Shown one piece after another: positions 24,752 through 37,568 of a stretch of 64,000 nt of DNA. Source of the stretch: Asparagus officinalis (taxonomy: Eukaryota > Streptophyta > Magnoliopsida > Asparagales > Asparagaceae); the NCBI RefSeq assembly GCF_001876935.1, contig NC_033794.1, positions 7,365,562 through 7,429,561 of the forward strand. Reading direction: 5' to 3'. The notes under the pieces are model-generated. The model ran no database searches. It had not been told where the DNA came from and saw only the letters and a program-made list of their open reading frames with translations. The position numbers and the translations under genes were made by a program. Position 1 is the first letter of the stretch, and every line of letters begins with the position of its first letter.

Positions 24752-26397
24752 GTGATCGGCATGAGCATGAGAAACGAACTCCGCGGCCCAAACCAAACCC
24801 GGCCTGCTTGGTACCGAAACGTCGCTCGCGGAGCCCAAACGATCCACAAGGCCAACCCAAACGCTCTCGTGATAGTCTCGGGCCTAAGCTTTGATACGGA
24901 CCTAAGCTTCTTGGCCCAGAGCCCACTTAGAAATAACTACGACAACAAGCTAGTCCTGGAGGCTCATTGGTATGCATTCAGTGAGGGCAAGAGACAAGAA
25001 TGGGCCGAGAAGCCGCTGGCCCAAGTTTGTCCCGGCTCGGCCGAGAGATTTGACGCCCGAGCAGGCTTTTTCACTCGCAGGTAACGTTTCAAACGAATCG
25101 AACATTGAGTTTTTCATATTTGTTTGATCGAAATCTTCGAACGCGTATCTGAGAATTCTAATTTCCTTCTCCAGATTTGTAGAATCTAAATTCGTGTATG
25201 AATGCGTCTCTAATATCAATAGGTAGACATATAGTTTAATCCCAAATACTCCATGAATGTGAGAGACTATTTTTATTTGATTAAACTACTTGTTTCGTAA
25301 TAGCATTCAAATTCATCATTGGAAATTATTCATGTTGTACAAGTCTATAATTTGAATATGCTGTTTAAGTTTGAATCGAGACTCTTATCTCTTTCAAGTT
25401 AATAAAAGGGATCAAATATCTCGCGATGAGCGAATAACATAAATTATAAGGGGTTAAATTCTAAACGAATGTTCGACATCAAAAGAGTTGAATATGCAAA
25501 TGCTCATATGTGATTCGTTTGATAAACAAATACTAGAATTTATTTGATTCCTCTTAAATGCTCTTCTGAACAAATACCAGACTATTTAGTAATTATTCGA
25601 TCAATTCTTGCAGGGTAAACGGAACGGTACCTTTGTTCGTAAGCGAGTTCGGTGGCGACCAACGGGGGACTAATCGGGCCGACAACAGTTTTTTAAGTTG
25701 TTTTATGGCCTTCGCTGCTGAGAGAGATCTGGATTGGGCCTTATGGGCCTTACAAGGAAGCTACTATTGGAGAAGTGGGGTCGAAGGGTTTGAGGAGACC
25801 TACGGGGTTCTCGATTCGGGCTGGGCCCGGCCCAAGTACCCAAAATTTAGAGAAAAATTTCGGTTCATTCAAGAAATGATCCAAGGTATGGCTTGGCTAA
25901 TGCACTTACTCGCTTAGTGATTTTGTGCGATAGTGTGACTTTGTTTCGAATTCTTTGTTGTAGACCCTCGATCATCTACTGGATTTTATCAGATCATCTA
26001 TCACCCTCCGACCGGTCAGTGTCTGGCTCATGACAGGGAAAACAACGTCGTCGTGCTGAGAGATTGCGAGGGTCGTGCACGTTGGAGGTACAACGGAGAA
26101 GGAGACCCGATACTTTTGGTTAGTAACGCTACGGTTTGTTTGAGATTAGTAGGGGTTGGACAACCAGTGCAGGTTTCAGAGAAATGCGACGATACGCAGA
26201 GTTTCTGGAGAGTAGGATCGAGTGCAGGATTCGGATTGATCGGAGAGTATGCGAACGGAACAGAATTGTGTATGGAGAGAGATTCGGCGGACGCTTCTCT
26301 AGTTTTGACAAGGGAGTGTATTTGTCGCCACGGTTCTGCTTGTTCCGATGACCCTAGGCATCAGTGGTTCAAAATAATTTCTTCGAACATAGTTTAA
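24752..26397 (+). CDS. Plant GH5 glycoside hydrolase with ricin B-like tail, 5' part missing in window
   Basis: Three exons are supported: 24752-25080, 25614-25885 and 25964-26397, with GT-AG introns (donors at 25081 and 25886; acceptors TTGCAG and TTGTAG). Together they encode 344 residues plus stop with no frame break. The product matches the C-terminal part of plant cellulase-family GH5 proteins. The acid/base motif SMRNELRGP (Glu at segment residue 9) is in the first exon and the nucleophile motif LFVSEFGGDQRGTN (Glu at 121) is in the second. The last exon resembles a beta-trefoil, ricin B-like carbohydrate-binding tail (TGQCLAHD, ELCMERD, RHQWFKI). Family members have a secretion signal and about 200 more N-terminal residues; these are absent, so this is either the 3' portion of a gene with a very long satellite-filled intron or a truncated pseudogene. 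Substrate (mannan or glucan) cannot be told. Confidence 0.85.
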
Positions 26398-26748
26398 TTA
26401 GATATTATACAGTTTGTTTTGAGTTTTATTATAGTGTGAGGACGAGTGTTACTTCTGTCACGCTGGTCAAGTGACGGTGGCATCGAGTGATGATTGTTTA
26501 CTCTCTTTTTTTTCGTTTAATTTTGGAAAGAGGAAAAAAAAAAATACAGCGACTGAATCAAGATTTAACTTATATAATTGAACTTCATTTGCTCCCATTG
26601 CGGTAGTTTCTATTTGTCTTCTGAAGTTCTTACTGTTTCTACCACATATATATTATCATATGCATTTTCTATAAGATGAGAGTCATTTTATGATAAGCTA
26701 AAAATGTAAGGGTTGCTTTAGGATAGGTCATAATGACCATATTGATTA
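26398..26748. other. 3' flank of the GH5 gene
   Basis: AT-rich DNA after the stop codon with no coding signal. It probably holds the 3' UTR; no unambiguous polyadenylation signal was chosen. It ends at the copia 5' LTR. Confidence 0.5.
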
Positions 26749-27184
26749 TGTTGGATTTAATCTAATAAATCTATTTGTGGGCACATATGATTAATCAATG
26801 TGTATTGCTATCTTTCAGGATAACCCACTAAAGTGATCAATTAAGTTGGGTTAATGGGTATTTAAATATAATCATGGGGTTATATGTGCAGATACCAGGT
26901 TGTAATTGTGATTTATTGATGGGCTAAATTACAAAATTACAACATCTATAAATAAGGGGTTATGGTCCCTAACCTAGGGTTACATTCTCTAATTCTCTAC
27001 ACCCCCATCTAGCTAGAGAAATTCGGATTTAGAGAAACCCTAAGGTTAGAAGATCCAAAACCCATCTCAAGGTTCATCCATGGATTCAGGTATAAGCTTC
27101 CGCTCTTTTGATTATTGTTAATCTCTTTGAATTAATCATGGCTATATGGTTTTAGATCTCAAAAGTTTTGATTTAGATCTAACA
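26749..27184 (+). repeat. 5' LTR of the copia element
   Basis: Runs from TGTTGGATTTAATC to the inverted match GATCTAACA. An ATCTATAAATAAGG TATA box at about 26943-26956 probably drives the genomic RNA, and CCTAGGGTTACATTC just after it is the likely start region. Confidence 0.92.
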
Positions 27185-27186
27185 AG

Positions 27187-27199
27187 TGGTATCAGAGCC
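27187..27199 (+). promoter_or_regulatory. Primer-binding site (initiator tRNA-Met)
   Basis: TGGTATCAGAGCC lies two bases after the LTR end, the perfect complement of the initiator tRNA-Met 3' end used by many plant copia elements. Confidence 0.93.
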
Positions 27200-27574
27200 A
27201 CCTTGATTAATTCTTAGGGATTTAAGTTTTATTGGGTTTTTGATCTTAAATCACTGGTTAAAGATTCAGTTTTGTTCTCGGATGAACAGTAATGTTCGGT
27301 GAACAGTAGCAAAATTTTTTTTTCCGGATGAACAGTAAAGTATTTTTCGGATGAACAGTACCTGAAAAAAACGCCGGTGAACAGTAACTTTTTGGAACTT
27401 TTTTGGATTTTCCTTTGATTTTTTTTTCTTCAATTTTTCTTGGATCTAGATCAAGAAATTTTTTCCGATTCTGGATCTGGTTTTGAAAATAAAAATCGAG
27501 GAATTTTTTGAGTTTGGCGGCGGCGGTTTCAGTTTGAAACCCTAAGGGTTCATGGCGAAAATTAAGGAGGTGGT

Positions 27575-28115
27575 TACCTCAAACGAACCTCGCGTTCGCT
27601 CAATTTTAACCGAGCTTCGCGCTCAACGAACCTCGCGTTCGTTCAATTTTAACCGAGCTTCGCTCTCAACGAACCTCGCGTTCGTTCTAAGGTGATCGCG
27701 TTCGTACTTCAGACGAACCTCGCGTTCGAACTTCAGACGAACCTCGCGTTCGTACTTCAGACGAACCTCGCGTTCGTACTTCAGACGAACCTCGCGTTCG
27801 TACTTCAGACGAACCTCGCGTTCGTACTTCAGACGAACCTCGCGTTCGTACTTCAGACGAACCTCGCGTTCGTACTTCAGACGAACCTCGCGTTCGTGCT
27901 TCAGTCGAGCCTCGCGTTCGAACTTCAGACGAACCTCGCGTTCGTACTTCAGTTGAACCTCGCGTTCATTTTTTTTAACGAACCTCGCGTTCGTTCCCAA
28001 GTTGAACCTCGCGTTCTTTTATCAAACGAACCTCGCGTTCGTTCATTTTCAGACGAACCTCGCGTTCGTGCTTAAGTGAGTCTCGTACTCAATACAGTCG
28101 AACCTCGCGTTCGAA
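27575..28115. repeat. 24-bp minisatellite in the copia leader (cgaacctcgcgttcg core)
   Basis: About nineteen copies of the imperfect palindrome cgaacctcgcgttcg. In the central part they are exactly 24 bp apart with the spacer tacttcaga, and irregular at both ends. Because 24 is divisible by three, frames stay open on both strands (FVLQTNLA and REVRLKYE repeats); these are artefacts of the repeat. The array lies between primer site and gag, so it is part of the RNA leader and may fold. Confidence 0.93.
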
Positions 28116-28794
28116 GTTAAGGGAACTTCGTGTTCATTATGGTTAAGCCTCGGCTTTTCATGGGTCCACTTTGGTATACTTAATTTATTCAATTAAGTTA
28201 TGGGCCCTAATTAAGCTATGAGACCCCAATTAAGTTTTTGGAAATTCAGTTGATTTAAATTAAAATTTTTTAATTTAAATCTAATTCGGTTTTTAATCAA
28301 GTATTTAATTCAAATATTATGACACTAAGGTATTAATGTTGTCTCTCACTCCAATTGATTAATTGAAACAAGAAGTTGCCAAAGTAACCTCTCTTGTGTA
28401 GATTGTTCATGAGGAATGTGAGATGTTTGTGTGTATGCTTTCGTGTAAATATTTAATCGGCCCAAAGGAAGGTTAATATTTATTTAGACTGTATACACAT
28501 CTGCGATGATAAGCGTGTGACAATTATAAGGTTTACATGTGAATAATGAATCGATCCAAAGATAGTTTCATTATTTGACATGAGTTATTGTCAATGTTTG
28601 ATCATTGCAACAAGGTATCACTTACAAGTTAATATTACTGTCCAAAGACTTGATATTAATGTTGTGCCGGTATCTTGGATGGGGATTGTCATTATTTGAA
28701 TTTTATTGATTATGGTTATTGATGTGAGCATTTTTGTTTTATTTCAGCTAATGCATCTGCTGCAACAATTTCTGCTAACATCAACTCAATTCCC
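28116..28794. other. Copia leader between minisatellite and gag
   Basis: AT-rich leader without an open frame. It ends with ttttgttttatttcag just before gag sequence at about 28747, which looks like a splice acceptor. Gag-like codons are open upstream of the first Met from that point (ANASAATISANINSIP), so the true N-terminus may come from a spliced leader. Confidence 0.5.
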
Positions 28795-30480
28795 ATGCTA
28801 AATGGGACAAACTTCAAGGTTTGGAAAGAGAACATATTAATTGTTCTTGGCTGCATGGATCTTGACTATGCATTAAGAACTGAACAACCCCAACCTCTCA
28901 ATGCGGATAGCACTCCTGATGCAAAGAAGGAGCATGAGAAGTGGGAGCGTTCAAATCGCATGAGTCTTATGATCATTAAGCGCGGCGTTCCGGAAGCCTT
29001 CAGGGGCATAGAATCCGAAGGGATTACTAAGGCTAAAGATTTCCTTGCCGAAATTGAGAAGCGTTTTGCGAAAAACGATAAGGTAGAAACAAGCACGCTT
29101 TTAGCTCGCTTGATTTCAATGAAGTATAAGGGCAAAGGAAATATCAGGGAGTACATTATGGAAATGTCTCATATTGCTTCAAAGCTTAAGGCACTTAAAC
29201 TCGATCTTTGTGACGAGTTATTAGTGCATCTGGTTTTGTTGTCTCTTCCTGCACAGTTTAACCAATTTAAGGTCAGTTATAACTGTCAAAAGGAGAAATG
29301 GACTCTAAATGAGCTCATTTCATACTGTGTGCAAGAAGAAGACAGGTTGAAGCAAGATAAGACAGAAAGTGCTCATTTGGCCTATGCCTCTAAGGATAAG
29401 GGCAAGAAAAGGAAGAATGATAAGGAAGCTGCTAAGGGTCCAGTTGAGAAGAAACAACATAAGGATAATCAGGGTTGTTTCTTCTGTAAGAAGCCTGGAC
29501 ATGTAAAGAAGGACTGTACAAAATATCACGCCTGGCGTGATAATAAGGGTACGTTCCTTGCTTTGGTCTGTTCTGAGGTTAATTTAGCTTCAGTACCTAG
29601 AAACACTTGGTGGTTAGACTCTGGTGCTACTACTCACATAAGTGTTTCTATGCAGGGTTGCCTGAGCTACCGAAAGCCAAGTGATGTTGAAAGACACATC
29701 TTTGTGGGCGACGGACAATCGGTAGATGTGGAAGCAATTGGGCACTTTAGGTTGTTGTTAGGAACTGGTTATTATTTGGATTTAAAAGATACTTTTGTAG
29801 TACCGTCTTTTAGACGGAATTTGGTTTCTGTTTCTGTATTGGACAAATCAGGTTATTCTTGTTCATTTGGAAACAGTCAATTCAGTTTATCTTTTAATTC
29901 AAATGTTGTGGGAACCGGTTACTTGAGTATTTATGACAACCTATATTTGCTTGATACAATTGCTTCTTACAATGAATCCTTGCATGTGGAATCACGTGGT
30001 ACTAAGCGTAAATTAAATAAGGAAAATTCGGCGTCATTATGGCATAAACGCTTGGGTCATATCTCAAAAGGTAGAGTTGAGCGTCTTGTGTCTGATGGCA
30101 TTTTGAATTCCCTTGATTTTTCGGACTTCGACGTATATGTTGAATGTATCAAGGGAAAACAGACCAAAGTGAAGAGATTAGGTGCCAACAGATCTTCGAA
30201 TGTCTTAGAATTGATACATACGGATATTTGTGGGCCATTCCCTACGGAATCCTGGAATGGTCAACAATATTTTATATCATTCATAGACGATTACTCACGT
30301 TATGGGCACCTATATCTTATTCATGAAAAATCTGAGTCTCTGGACATGTTCAAAGCCTATAAAGCTGAAGTTGAGAATCAACTCAACAGAAGAATTAAAA
30401 CCGTCAGATCTGATCGTGGTGGTGAGTACTACGGTAGATATGATGGTTCAGGTGAACAACGTACAGGACCATTTGCTAAG
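28795..30480 (+). pseudogene. gag-pol: Copia gag-protease-integrase (N-terminal part of a broken polyprotein)
   Basis: The frame carries, in order, a copia gag (LNGTNFKVWKENI at the start), a CCHC zinc knuckle CFFCKKPGHVKKDC (C228, C231, H236, C241), the aspartic protease site WLDSGATTHIS (D275), the pre-integrase zinc region LWHKRLGHIS...CIKGK, and the integrase core with D477 (HTDICGP) and D540 (RSDRGGEY). The first Cys expected in the CxxC of the pre-integrase zinc site is Tyr here (VYVEC), consistent with one G-to-A change. The frame ends at 30498 just after a deletion: PFAK (ending 30480) joins directly to sequence that normally lies roughly 20 residues further on, in another frame. This shortens the D to E spacing of the integrase site. 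Confidence 0.9.
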
Positions 30481-30481
30481 C

Positions 30482-32512
30482 ATGAATGGTGTAGCTGAAA
30501 GACGAAATAGGACTCTTAAGGATATGGTAAGAAGTATGATTGCTCATTCTTCTTTACCAGAGTCACTCTGGGGAGAAGCACTTAAGACAGCAGCTTACAT
30601 TCTGAATAGAGTGCCAAGTAAAGCAGTTGCTAAAATACTTTATGAGCTTTGGACTGGTCGAAAGCCCAGTTTAAAGCATTTACATATTTGGGGATGTCCA
30701 ACTGAGGCAATGCCTTATAGGCCAAATGAAAAGAAATTGGACTCCAAAACAGTTAGCAGCTACTTTATTGAATACTCTGAACGCTCTAGGGGCTATAAGT
30801 TTTATAATCCCACTATAAGGAATATTTTTGAGACGGGAACAACAACATTCTTTAAGGATGTTGAGTTTGGGGGGAGAAATAAGGTTAGAGACATTAGTTT
30901 TGAGGAGGAATTGGCTTCAGATCCAATCCATACAGTTACTTTTGACAATATTCAGGTTCCTATACCTGTTGTTGCTCAAGAAGTAAATCCGGAACCTCAA
31001 GATGATAATGTTGAACAACTCCCTGTTCCAGAAGAACAAACTCAACAACCTCAAGAACCAGTGCCATTAAGGAGATCCACGAGAGAAAGGAGAAATGCTA
31101 TTCCGGATGATTATATTGTATTTCTCCAAGAACATGAGGAAAGTAGTGGAATGTTAGAAGATGATCCAATCAACTTCTCTCAGGCCATGAAAAGTTCTAA
31201 CTCTCAACAGTGGATTGATGCCATGAATGAAGAGTACAAGTCTATGCAAGACAATAAGGTTTGGGAACTTGTCCCATTACCAGAAGGTGCAAAACCAATT
31301 GGTTGTAAATGGATTTTTAAAACCAAGCGGGATGCAAATGGTAATGTGGAGAGGTATAAGGCACGTCTTGTGGCTAAAGGCTATACTCAAAAGGAAGGCA
31401 TTGATTATACAGAGACTTTCTCTCCGGTTTCATCGAAAAACTATTTCAGAATAATCATGGCATTTGTTGCTCATTATGATCTTGAGTTACATCAGATGGA
31501 TGTTAAGACTGCATTTCTCAATAGAGACATTGATGAGATGATTTATATGGTGCAACCAGAAAACTTTGTGTCAGGAGACCCAAAGAATATGGTTTGCAAA
31601 TTAAGGAAATCCATCTATGGACTCAAGCAAGCTCCTCGTCAATGGTATCATAAGTTTCAACAAATAGTTATCTCGTTCGGTTTTGAGATGAACATTGTTG
31701 ATGACTGTGTATATCACAAGTTCAGTGGGAGTAAGTATATTTTTCTGGTTCTGTATGTCGATGACATCTTGCTTGCCACTAATGATATAGGCATGTTGCA
31801 CGAAACCAAGAGATTTCTATCAAAGAATTTTGAGATGAAAGATCTTGGGGACGCCTCTTTTATATTAGGGATCCAGATACATCGAGATCGCTCTCGGGGT
31901 ATTCTTGGATTATCACAAAAGAGCTATATCGATAAGGTACTTAAAAGGTTTGGCATGCAAGATTGCAGACCAGGTGACACCCCTGTTGCTAAAGGAGACA
32001 AGTTTAGTCTCAATCAGTGCCCTAAAGGTAACCTTGAAATTCAGGAAATGCAGAAGATTCCTTATGCTTCGGCTGTAGGAAGTCTAATGTATGCTCAGGT
32101 ATGTACGCGTCCGGATATTGCGTACATTGTTGGGATGTTAGGCAGATACTTAAGCAACCCTGGTATGGATCATTGGATAGCAGTCAAAAGGGTTATGAGG
32201 TATCTTCAGAAAACAAAAGATTACATGCTCACATACAGAAAATCAGAGAAATTAGAGGTCATTGGGTATTCGGACTCTGATTTTGCTGGATGCCAAGATA
32301 GCAGGAAGTCTACATCAGGCTACATTTATATGTTAGCAGGAGGAGCTATATCATGGAAAAGTGTCAAACAAACACTTGTAGCTTCCTCCACTATGGCCGC
32401 AGAATTTGTAGCTTGCTATGAGGCATCCAATCAGGGAATATGGTTGCGAAATTTTGTCACGGGACTGCACATTTTGGAAAATGTTGAAAGACCACTAAGG
32501 TTATATTTGTGA
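30482..32512 (+). pseudogene. pol: Copia integrase end, reverse transcriptase and RNase H (second part of the broken polyprotein)
   Basis: The +2 frame resumes at MNGVAERRNR, which contains the integrase catalytic Glu. The integrase C-terminus, a Pro/Gln-rich linker, and reverse transcriptase follow (CKWIFKTKRDANGNVERYKARLVAKG, catalytic YVDDILLA, MKDLGDASFILGIQI). RNase H then has DSDFAGCQDSRKSTSGY. The frame ends at TTGTGA (32512), where one extra T appears to shift the expected LYCDN motif. Codons before 30482 in this frame are out-of-frame shadow. Apart from the lesions no further stop was found in the reverse transcriptase. Confidence 0.9.
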
Positions 32513-32528
32513 CAATAAATCTGCAGTA

Positions 32529-32747
32529 ATGTATTCCAATAACAACAGGAGCTCAACTAAGTCAAAACATATTGACATTAAGTTCCTGGTTGTGAAAGAA
32601 AGGGTACAGAGTGGACAGATATCCATAGAGCACATTGGGACAAACTCCATGATAGCTGATCCTCTTACTAAGGGATTGCCACCTAAGGTCTTTCATGAGC
32701 ATACTGCTCATATGGGTGTGGTATTATTTGAGGATATTATGTTTTAG
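32529..32747 (+). pseudogene. Copia RNase H C-terminal end (third part)
   Basis: The frame restored after the 1-nt shift encodes the usual copia polyprotein end: NRSSTKSKHIDIKF (His of RNase H) and IADPLTKGLPPKVF, with stop at 32745-32747. It is 16 bases downstream of the previous stop and has no start codon context of its own, so it is a continuation and not a gene. Confidence 0.88.
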
Positions 32748-33107
32748 TGGGAGTTTGTATTTGTGGTGCTTTATGTTTGTTTGTATTGTCTGATCAGAAT
32801 AAAGTTTTCAGTTAAGACACTCTGTTACATTATGTTTGGTTTTGACCTCACTAAGGAGGACCAGTTGAAAATAGACATGTACTGATCACATTGCATGTAA
32901 TTTTCATGCTGCACATCCATGATTGATCTATGTCGTTTGATTGTATTGGTATATGTGACCATTGATGGGTCGAGTCACGATAAATGTGACGAAGGCCGCT
33001 TTGATCCTATATTGATATAGTCAATGGACGAGATTGTTCGGAAATACCTTTTCAGTGATAGCAATTTTTGAGCTCATAAGGTTATACACAATTTAAGGAA
33101 TCATATG

Positions 33108-33213
33108 GTGCCCAAGTGGGAGATTGTTGGATTTAATCTAATAAATCTATTTGTGGGCACATATGATTAATCAATGTGTATTGCTATCTTTCAGGATAAC
33201 CCACTAAAGTGAT
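33108..33213 (+). repeat. Polypurine tract and truncated 3' LTR of the copia element
   Basis: CAAGTGGGAGATTG (about 33114-33126) is the polypurine tract. It is followed by 89 bp of LTR starting TGTTGGATTTAATC at 33125. Homology to the 5' LTR stops at 33213 and the remaining 347 bp are absent. Confidence 0.88.
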
Positions 33214-33735
33214 TTCTTAACTTTTTTTTTTTTTTTTTTTTGGTAGAATCTAGGCACAGAGAGCATATCTAAGACAATAATGACAGTGTCACTAACGAAT
33301 CATGTTCATTTTTATATGAAGTGATCAAAAAAAGAGAAGGATATTTAAGTCAATATATTTCTTTGGAAAGGATGTTAGTTGACTGATTTAGTAGATTCAG
33401 GGGTTAAGTGATTGATTTGAGGATAGATATTTTTAAGCCCATGATTAGTGATCATTGATTTTTTTTTTAATTTCATGTTATCCTTTCTTCAAATATCGCG
33501 TATACAGTGGAGTGGATGAGGTCCACAAGATAATTAATGATCTATTGCCCAGTGTAAATTTGTTAAACTGAGACCCAAAACAAATAAAACATGTAATATA
33601 TTGAATCTATCTCATGGGCCACTATGAAGCCCATTTACTGATTTCGGGAGAAATGTTTTGGTAACATTTATTTACTATTTTTTTAGTCAGAGAATAAATG
33701 TTTTGGTAACATTTATTTAGTAGACTTTTTATCCC

Positions 33736-34220
33736 TTGAATTCATCTTTGTTGTTTGCAAGTTTTAAATTTTTTCAATTTCAGGGTATTTTTTTTGTTAT
33801 TTGAGCTTTTGAGGGTGTTTCTATAATTTTTAAAACATTGAGGATGTTAATTGTAAATTTTAAATTCTTAGGAGGGTGCTGTTAATTTTTAAATTTCATG
33901 TTTGTTGTTTTAAGTTTTAAAACCTCTTTTGAGGATAGTTTGTATAATTTTTGAAACTTTTAGATTTTTTTATAATAATTCATATAATAACACGTTAGTT
34001 CCTTACCTTAACAAATTAATACCGTGAAGCGGTTTCATATATCTTATTAATCTTATTTTTTAAAAATTATTGAGCTGTAGATAGCTCACACGGGTTTAGA
34101 TTAGGACATAATTATGATTAAGATATATTAAGATTTAAATGAAATATTGAAAATAGTGGAGGGTGATATTGACCATGCAAAGTTTTTCCCGACTCGTACA
34201 TTTAAGCGAGTATGACTAGG
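33736..34220. repeat. Dispersed duplication, copy 1
   Basis: Begins cccttgaattcatctttgtt and runs through gaagcggtttcatatatctt to about gcgagtatgac. Copy 2 is at 35357-35945 in the same orientation. The copies are clearly homologous but diverged by many substitutions and small indels, so the duplication is old. Confidence 0.75.
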
Positions 34221-35356
34221 GTGAATACCATGATTAATTATTTTTAATTTATTTTCATGCTAAAATTTATTTTTTAGTTCTACTTTGATGGTTTTTGCTC
34301 ACTTGTGTCTCTAAACTTTAGCATTGCGATTATTTATTTTCTTTGATATTAACTTAAATGAGCTACACACAGTTTAAATTTTTATGTTGATAAGTGAATT
34401 GACAGAAAATAAATATAATATGTAGTCAATTTGAGTTATCATATTATTTGGATCGACATGAAATTAAGCTTGACCTGAGAGTGTATAGTATTGCAAAAGT
34501 ATAAAAAATACTTGAAAACATAGTGTTATAAAAAGAATATGCATAATTAAAGCTAATAAGACAAGACGATTGGTTAAAAGTAGGCTTAAATGACACAAAA
34601 GAGAATATGGAGTTTGTTCCTAATCTTTGATAGACGTTTAAAAACATCATAAAGATTAATACTAATTAAAGTAAACTTTTATATGATGAAAGCATCCACA
34701 TAAGCATAGAAAAGTACTATAATGAGTTCTTAAAAGTCTCTTATAAAGAATCCTAATTTACTCAAAAAATAAACTATTTTATAAAATATTTAGAAAATAT
34801 TGTCTTTCATCCCTTCTGTTTCATTTTTTATTATGTTGGTATTAATCATTCTTCACCTTTATCTTTTTCGATAAAATTAGACTACTTTTAGATGATGAAA
34901 AAGGATCGTAAACCTTAAATTGGAAGTTAAATTTATATACTCTTTTCTTTGCTAAGTTTTAAAATTTTAGTCTTTTTGTGACTTTGAATTTTTTGACGGT
35001 GCGTTTTACAAATTTTAAAACTTTGAGAGTGCTTTCTAAAAATTTTAAATTTTAAGTTGGGTGCTTGTAATTTTTATGTTTCATGTGTTGGTGATAAGTT
35101 TTTGAATGTTAAGATGTATCTTGCAACTCTAACATTTTAAGGGTGTTTTTTTCAATTATTGAAACTTTGGACTATTTTTTCAATTTAAATTTTCAGCGGT
35201 CTGCTAGTAATTTTTAGATTTGATATGCAATTGTTATAAGTTTTTAAAATTTTAACATTTTTTGTGATTTTAACTTTTAAAGGAGTTTTTTGTATTTTTT
35301 ATAACTTTGAGTTTTTTTTTTATAAATTTTAAATTTTCAAGCGCCTAATGGTAATC

Positions 35357-35945
35357 CCTTGAATTCATTTTTATTTTTTTGCAAGTTTTAAAATTTTAAA
35401 ATTTTTGGGTACTTTTTTATTATTTGATCTTTTGAGGGTGTTCTACAATTTTAAACGTTGGAGATGTCAATTGCAAATTTTAAATTCTTCGGAGGTTGCT
35501 GGTAATTTTCAGATTTCATGTTTATTATTTGATCTTTTGAGGGTTTTTCTACAATTTTAAACGTTAGAGATGTCAATTGTAAATTTTAAATTCTTCTGAG
35601 GCTGCTGTTAATTTTTCAGATTTCATGTTTATTATTTTAAGTTTTGAAGCCTCTTTAGAGGGCGTTTTGTGTAATTTTTGAAATTTTTTGGATTTTTTAT
35701 AATACTTCATATATTATAGCATGTTAGTTTCTTACCTTAACAAATTAATATCGTGAAGCAGTTTCTTGTATTTTATTAATCTTATTTTTTAAAATTATTT
35801 AGCTGTAAGTAGCTCATATGAGATTAGAACAAGATATAATTATGATTAAGATAGATTAAGATTTGAATAAAATATTTAAAATAATAGAGAGTAATATTGA
35901 CCATGCAAAATTTTTCTCAACCCGTACTTTTAAGGAGAGTAAGAT
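35357..35945. repeat. Dispersed duplication, copy 2 (with an internal tandem duplication)
   Basis: Homologous to 33736-34220. It contains an extra tandem copy of about 105-110 bp (gatcttttgagggtgttcta... and gatcttttgagggtttttct..., from about 35430 and 35537), which is absent from copy 1. Confidence 0.75.
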
Positions 35946-37308
35946 ATGATATAATTTTTATATTTCTACTAGCATGATGTACATATGTGAGTCGGTGCAT
36001 TGACATTCGATGAACAACGCATTCATAAATTATCATTATACTTATATAAGATAGCCTTCATAAGGGGGGTTAGTCACCTAGAACTTAAAATTAGAACTGG
36101 AATAATCTGTGGGATAAATTTTTAAGGTGTTAGTCACATAGAACTAAAACTAGAACAAAATTTTACAGTGTTAGTCAAGTAAAACTCTAACAAAACTAGA
36201 ATTAGGATAATGGTACAAAATTATCCTACTTTTTTTATTTTTCTATACAAAAATGAGAGTTCTATCCTCTCAAATTATTCCAAGTTTTAGCTTGGAACTA
36301 CGTGGTAAAAAACTAGAACTCATATTTATTTTGTTATTTTTTATTTTTTATATTTTTTTCCTCTACTTTTTTCCTATTATGGTTATCACCATCATTAGAC
36401 CATCATTATAATAATAATTATCAATATTTTATAGTCAAACCAAAAGTTATTTAATAGTAAATAACATTCTTGTAAGCAATTATTAATCTATAATAGTAAG
36501 TTTAAAATACATAAATAGTATTTATATCTTCAAAATACATAAATATATGTTTCATGATTATAAAAATTTATCTCACGTAATCTTATCAAAATATCTCGCT
36601 TCATAAAATTGTTTTTATTTATCCTACTAAAATATCTCACTAGCGAAAAATTATTCTATTTTAACAATTATCTCATTTTGCATGAAAATGACTCAATTGA
36701 CTAACACTTTTGTGGAACTCTATCATCGTAATTTCTTCTCAGGGACCGCTTTTATTAATTAATTATTGTATGGTCCCTTCAGCTAATTATCTATGCTGTA
36801 AAATTCCTATGCGTTTAAAGCCCACATGAGACGTGCAACATCATGTGACGATACTTGTCTGTTTTTGCAACAGGACTAATTTTTCTCCTGAATTAGTTCA
36901 GAGTTGATCCTACGGGGTAACTTTAAAAGAAAACTAGTCCCGTTTCCTAAAGTTTAAAAAAAAAAAACTAGTTAAGTTCTAGCTTAATTTTTGCCAAACT
37001 AAAATCAAGTATTTTGAACCAAACTTGTATCACTAAAATTATTTCCGTGGAGATGCTAAACACAGCCATAGTCTTAGTTAAGTAAAGTTCTCAAACTATC
37101 GGAAGAAGAAGATTAAAGATTGGTGAATCATATAAACACGATGAGAAATTACTCAAAAAATTATCCTCATGAAACAGGAATATCATACTGGGGGAAAAAA
37201 CCTAAATTGCATGTTCTAAAAAATTATAAGGGAATGTTATATTTTCCCCAATAATTTTATTCTTTTAGGAGTACGACTAGGAATATGCACATGCATTATT
37301 ATAGTTTA

Positions 37309-37568
37309 CTAGTTTGCGGTCCGTGCAGAGCACGGTATTTTTTTTTGCTACAGTAATCCCGCTTTTTAATATACATGGTTTGAATTTTTGGAAGTGCTAC
37401 AGTATCCCGCTCTGCTACAGTGCCTTTTAAATGTTACAGTATACCTGTGTGCTACAGTAGCATTTTTTATTAATTACTAGCTACAGTAAGCATGCTACAG
37501 TAAACTGTATTATTTACTGTAGCATGAATAGTGAATCTCTGATCCTCCTATTTGTATAAAGGAATAGA
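37309..37568 (-). mobile_element. Short non-autonomous Helitron, 260 bp
   Basis: On the minus strand the segment starts TCTATTCCTTTATACAAATA and ends with a small hairpin CCGTGC-TCT-GCACGG followed by ACCGCAAA and CTAG. It is inserted between A (plus-strand t at 37569) and T (plus-strand a at 37308). The TC start, the 3' hairpin about 8-10 bases before CTAG, and insertion in AT without a target duplication are the defining Helitron features. The interior has several gctacagta motifs. No coding capacity. A related copy is at 62877-63132. Confidence 0.75.

Larger units (their letters stand above)
26749..33213 (+). mobile_element. Copia-superfamily LTR retrotransposon with truncated 3' LTR, about 6.5 kb
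   Basis: The 436-bp 5' LTR (TGTTGGAT...ATCTAACA) is followed by a tRNA-Met primer site, a leader with a 24-bp minisatellite, and gag, protease, integrase, reverse transcriptase and RNase H in copia order. A polypurine tract and the first 89 bp of a 3' LTR (33125-33213) follow. These 89 bp are identical by eye to 26749-26837, so the insertion is recent. The rest of the 3' LTR is missing and sequence turns into ttcttaac plus a T run, so no target duplication can be tested. At least two lesions break the polyprotein, so the copy is not autonomous as it stands. Confidence 0.93.
33214..37308. other. AT-rich intergenic DNA without genes
   Basis: Four kilobases of low-GC DNA beginning with a run of about 20 T (33222-33241). 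No exon or conserved frame is supported. Content seen: the segmental duplication listed separately, a set of gttagtca(c)(c/a)tagaactaaaa repeats around 36075-36190, and homopolymer-rich stretches. Confidence 0.6.
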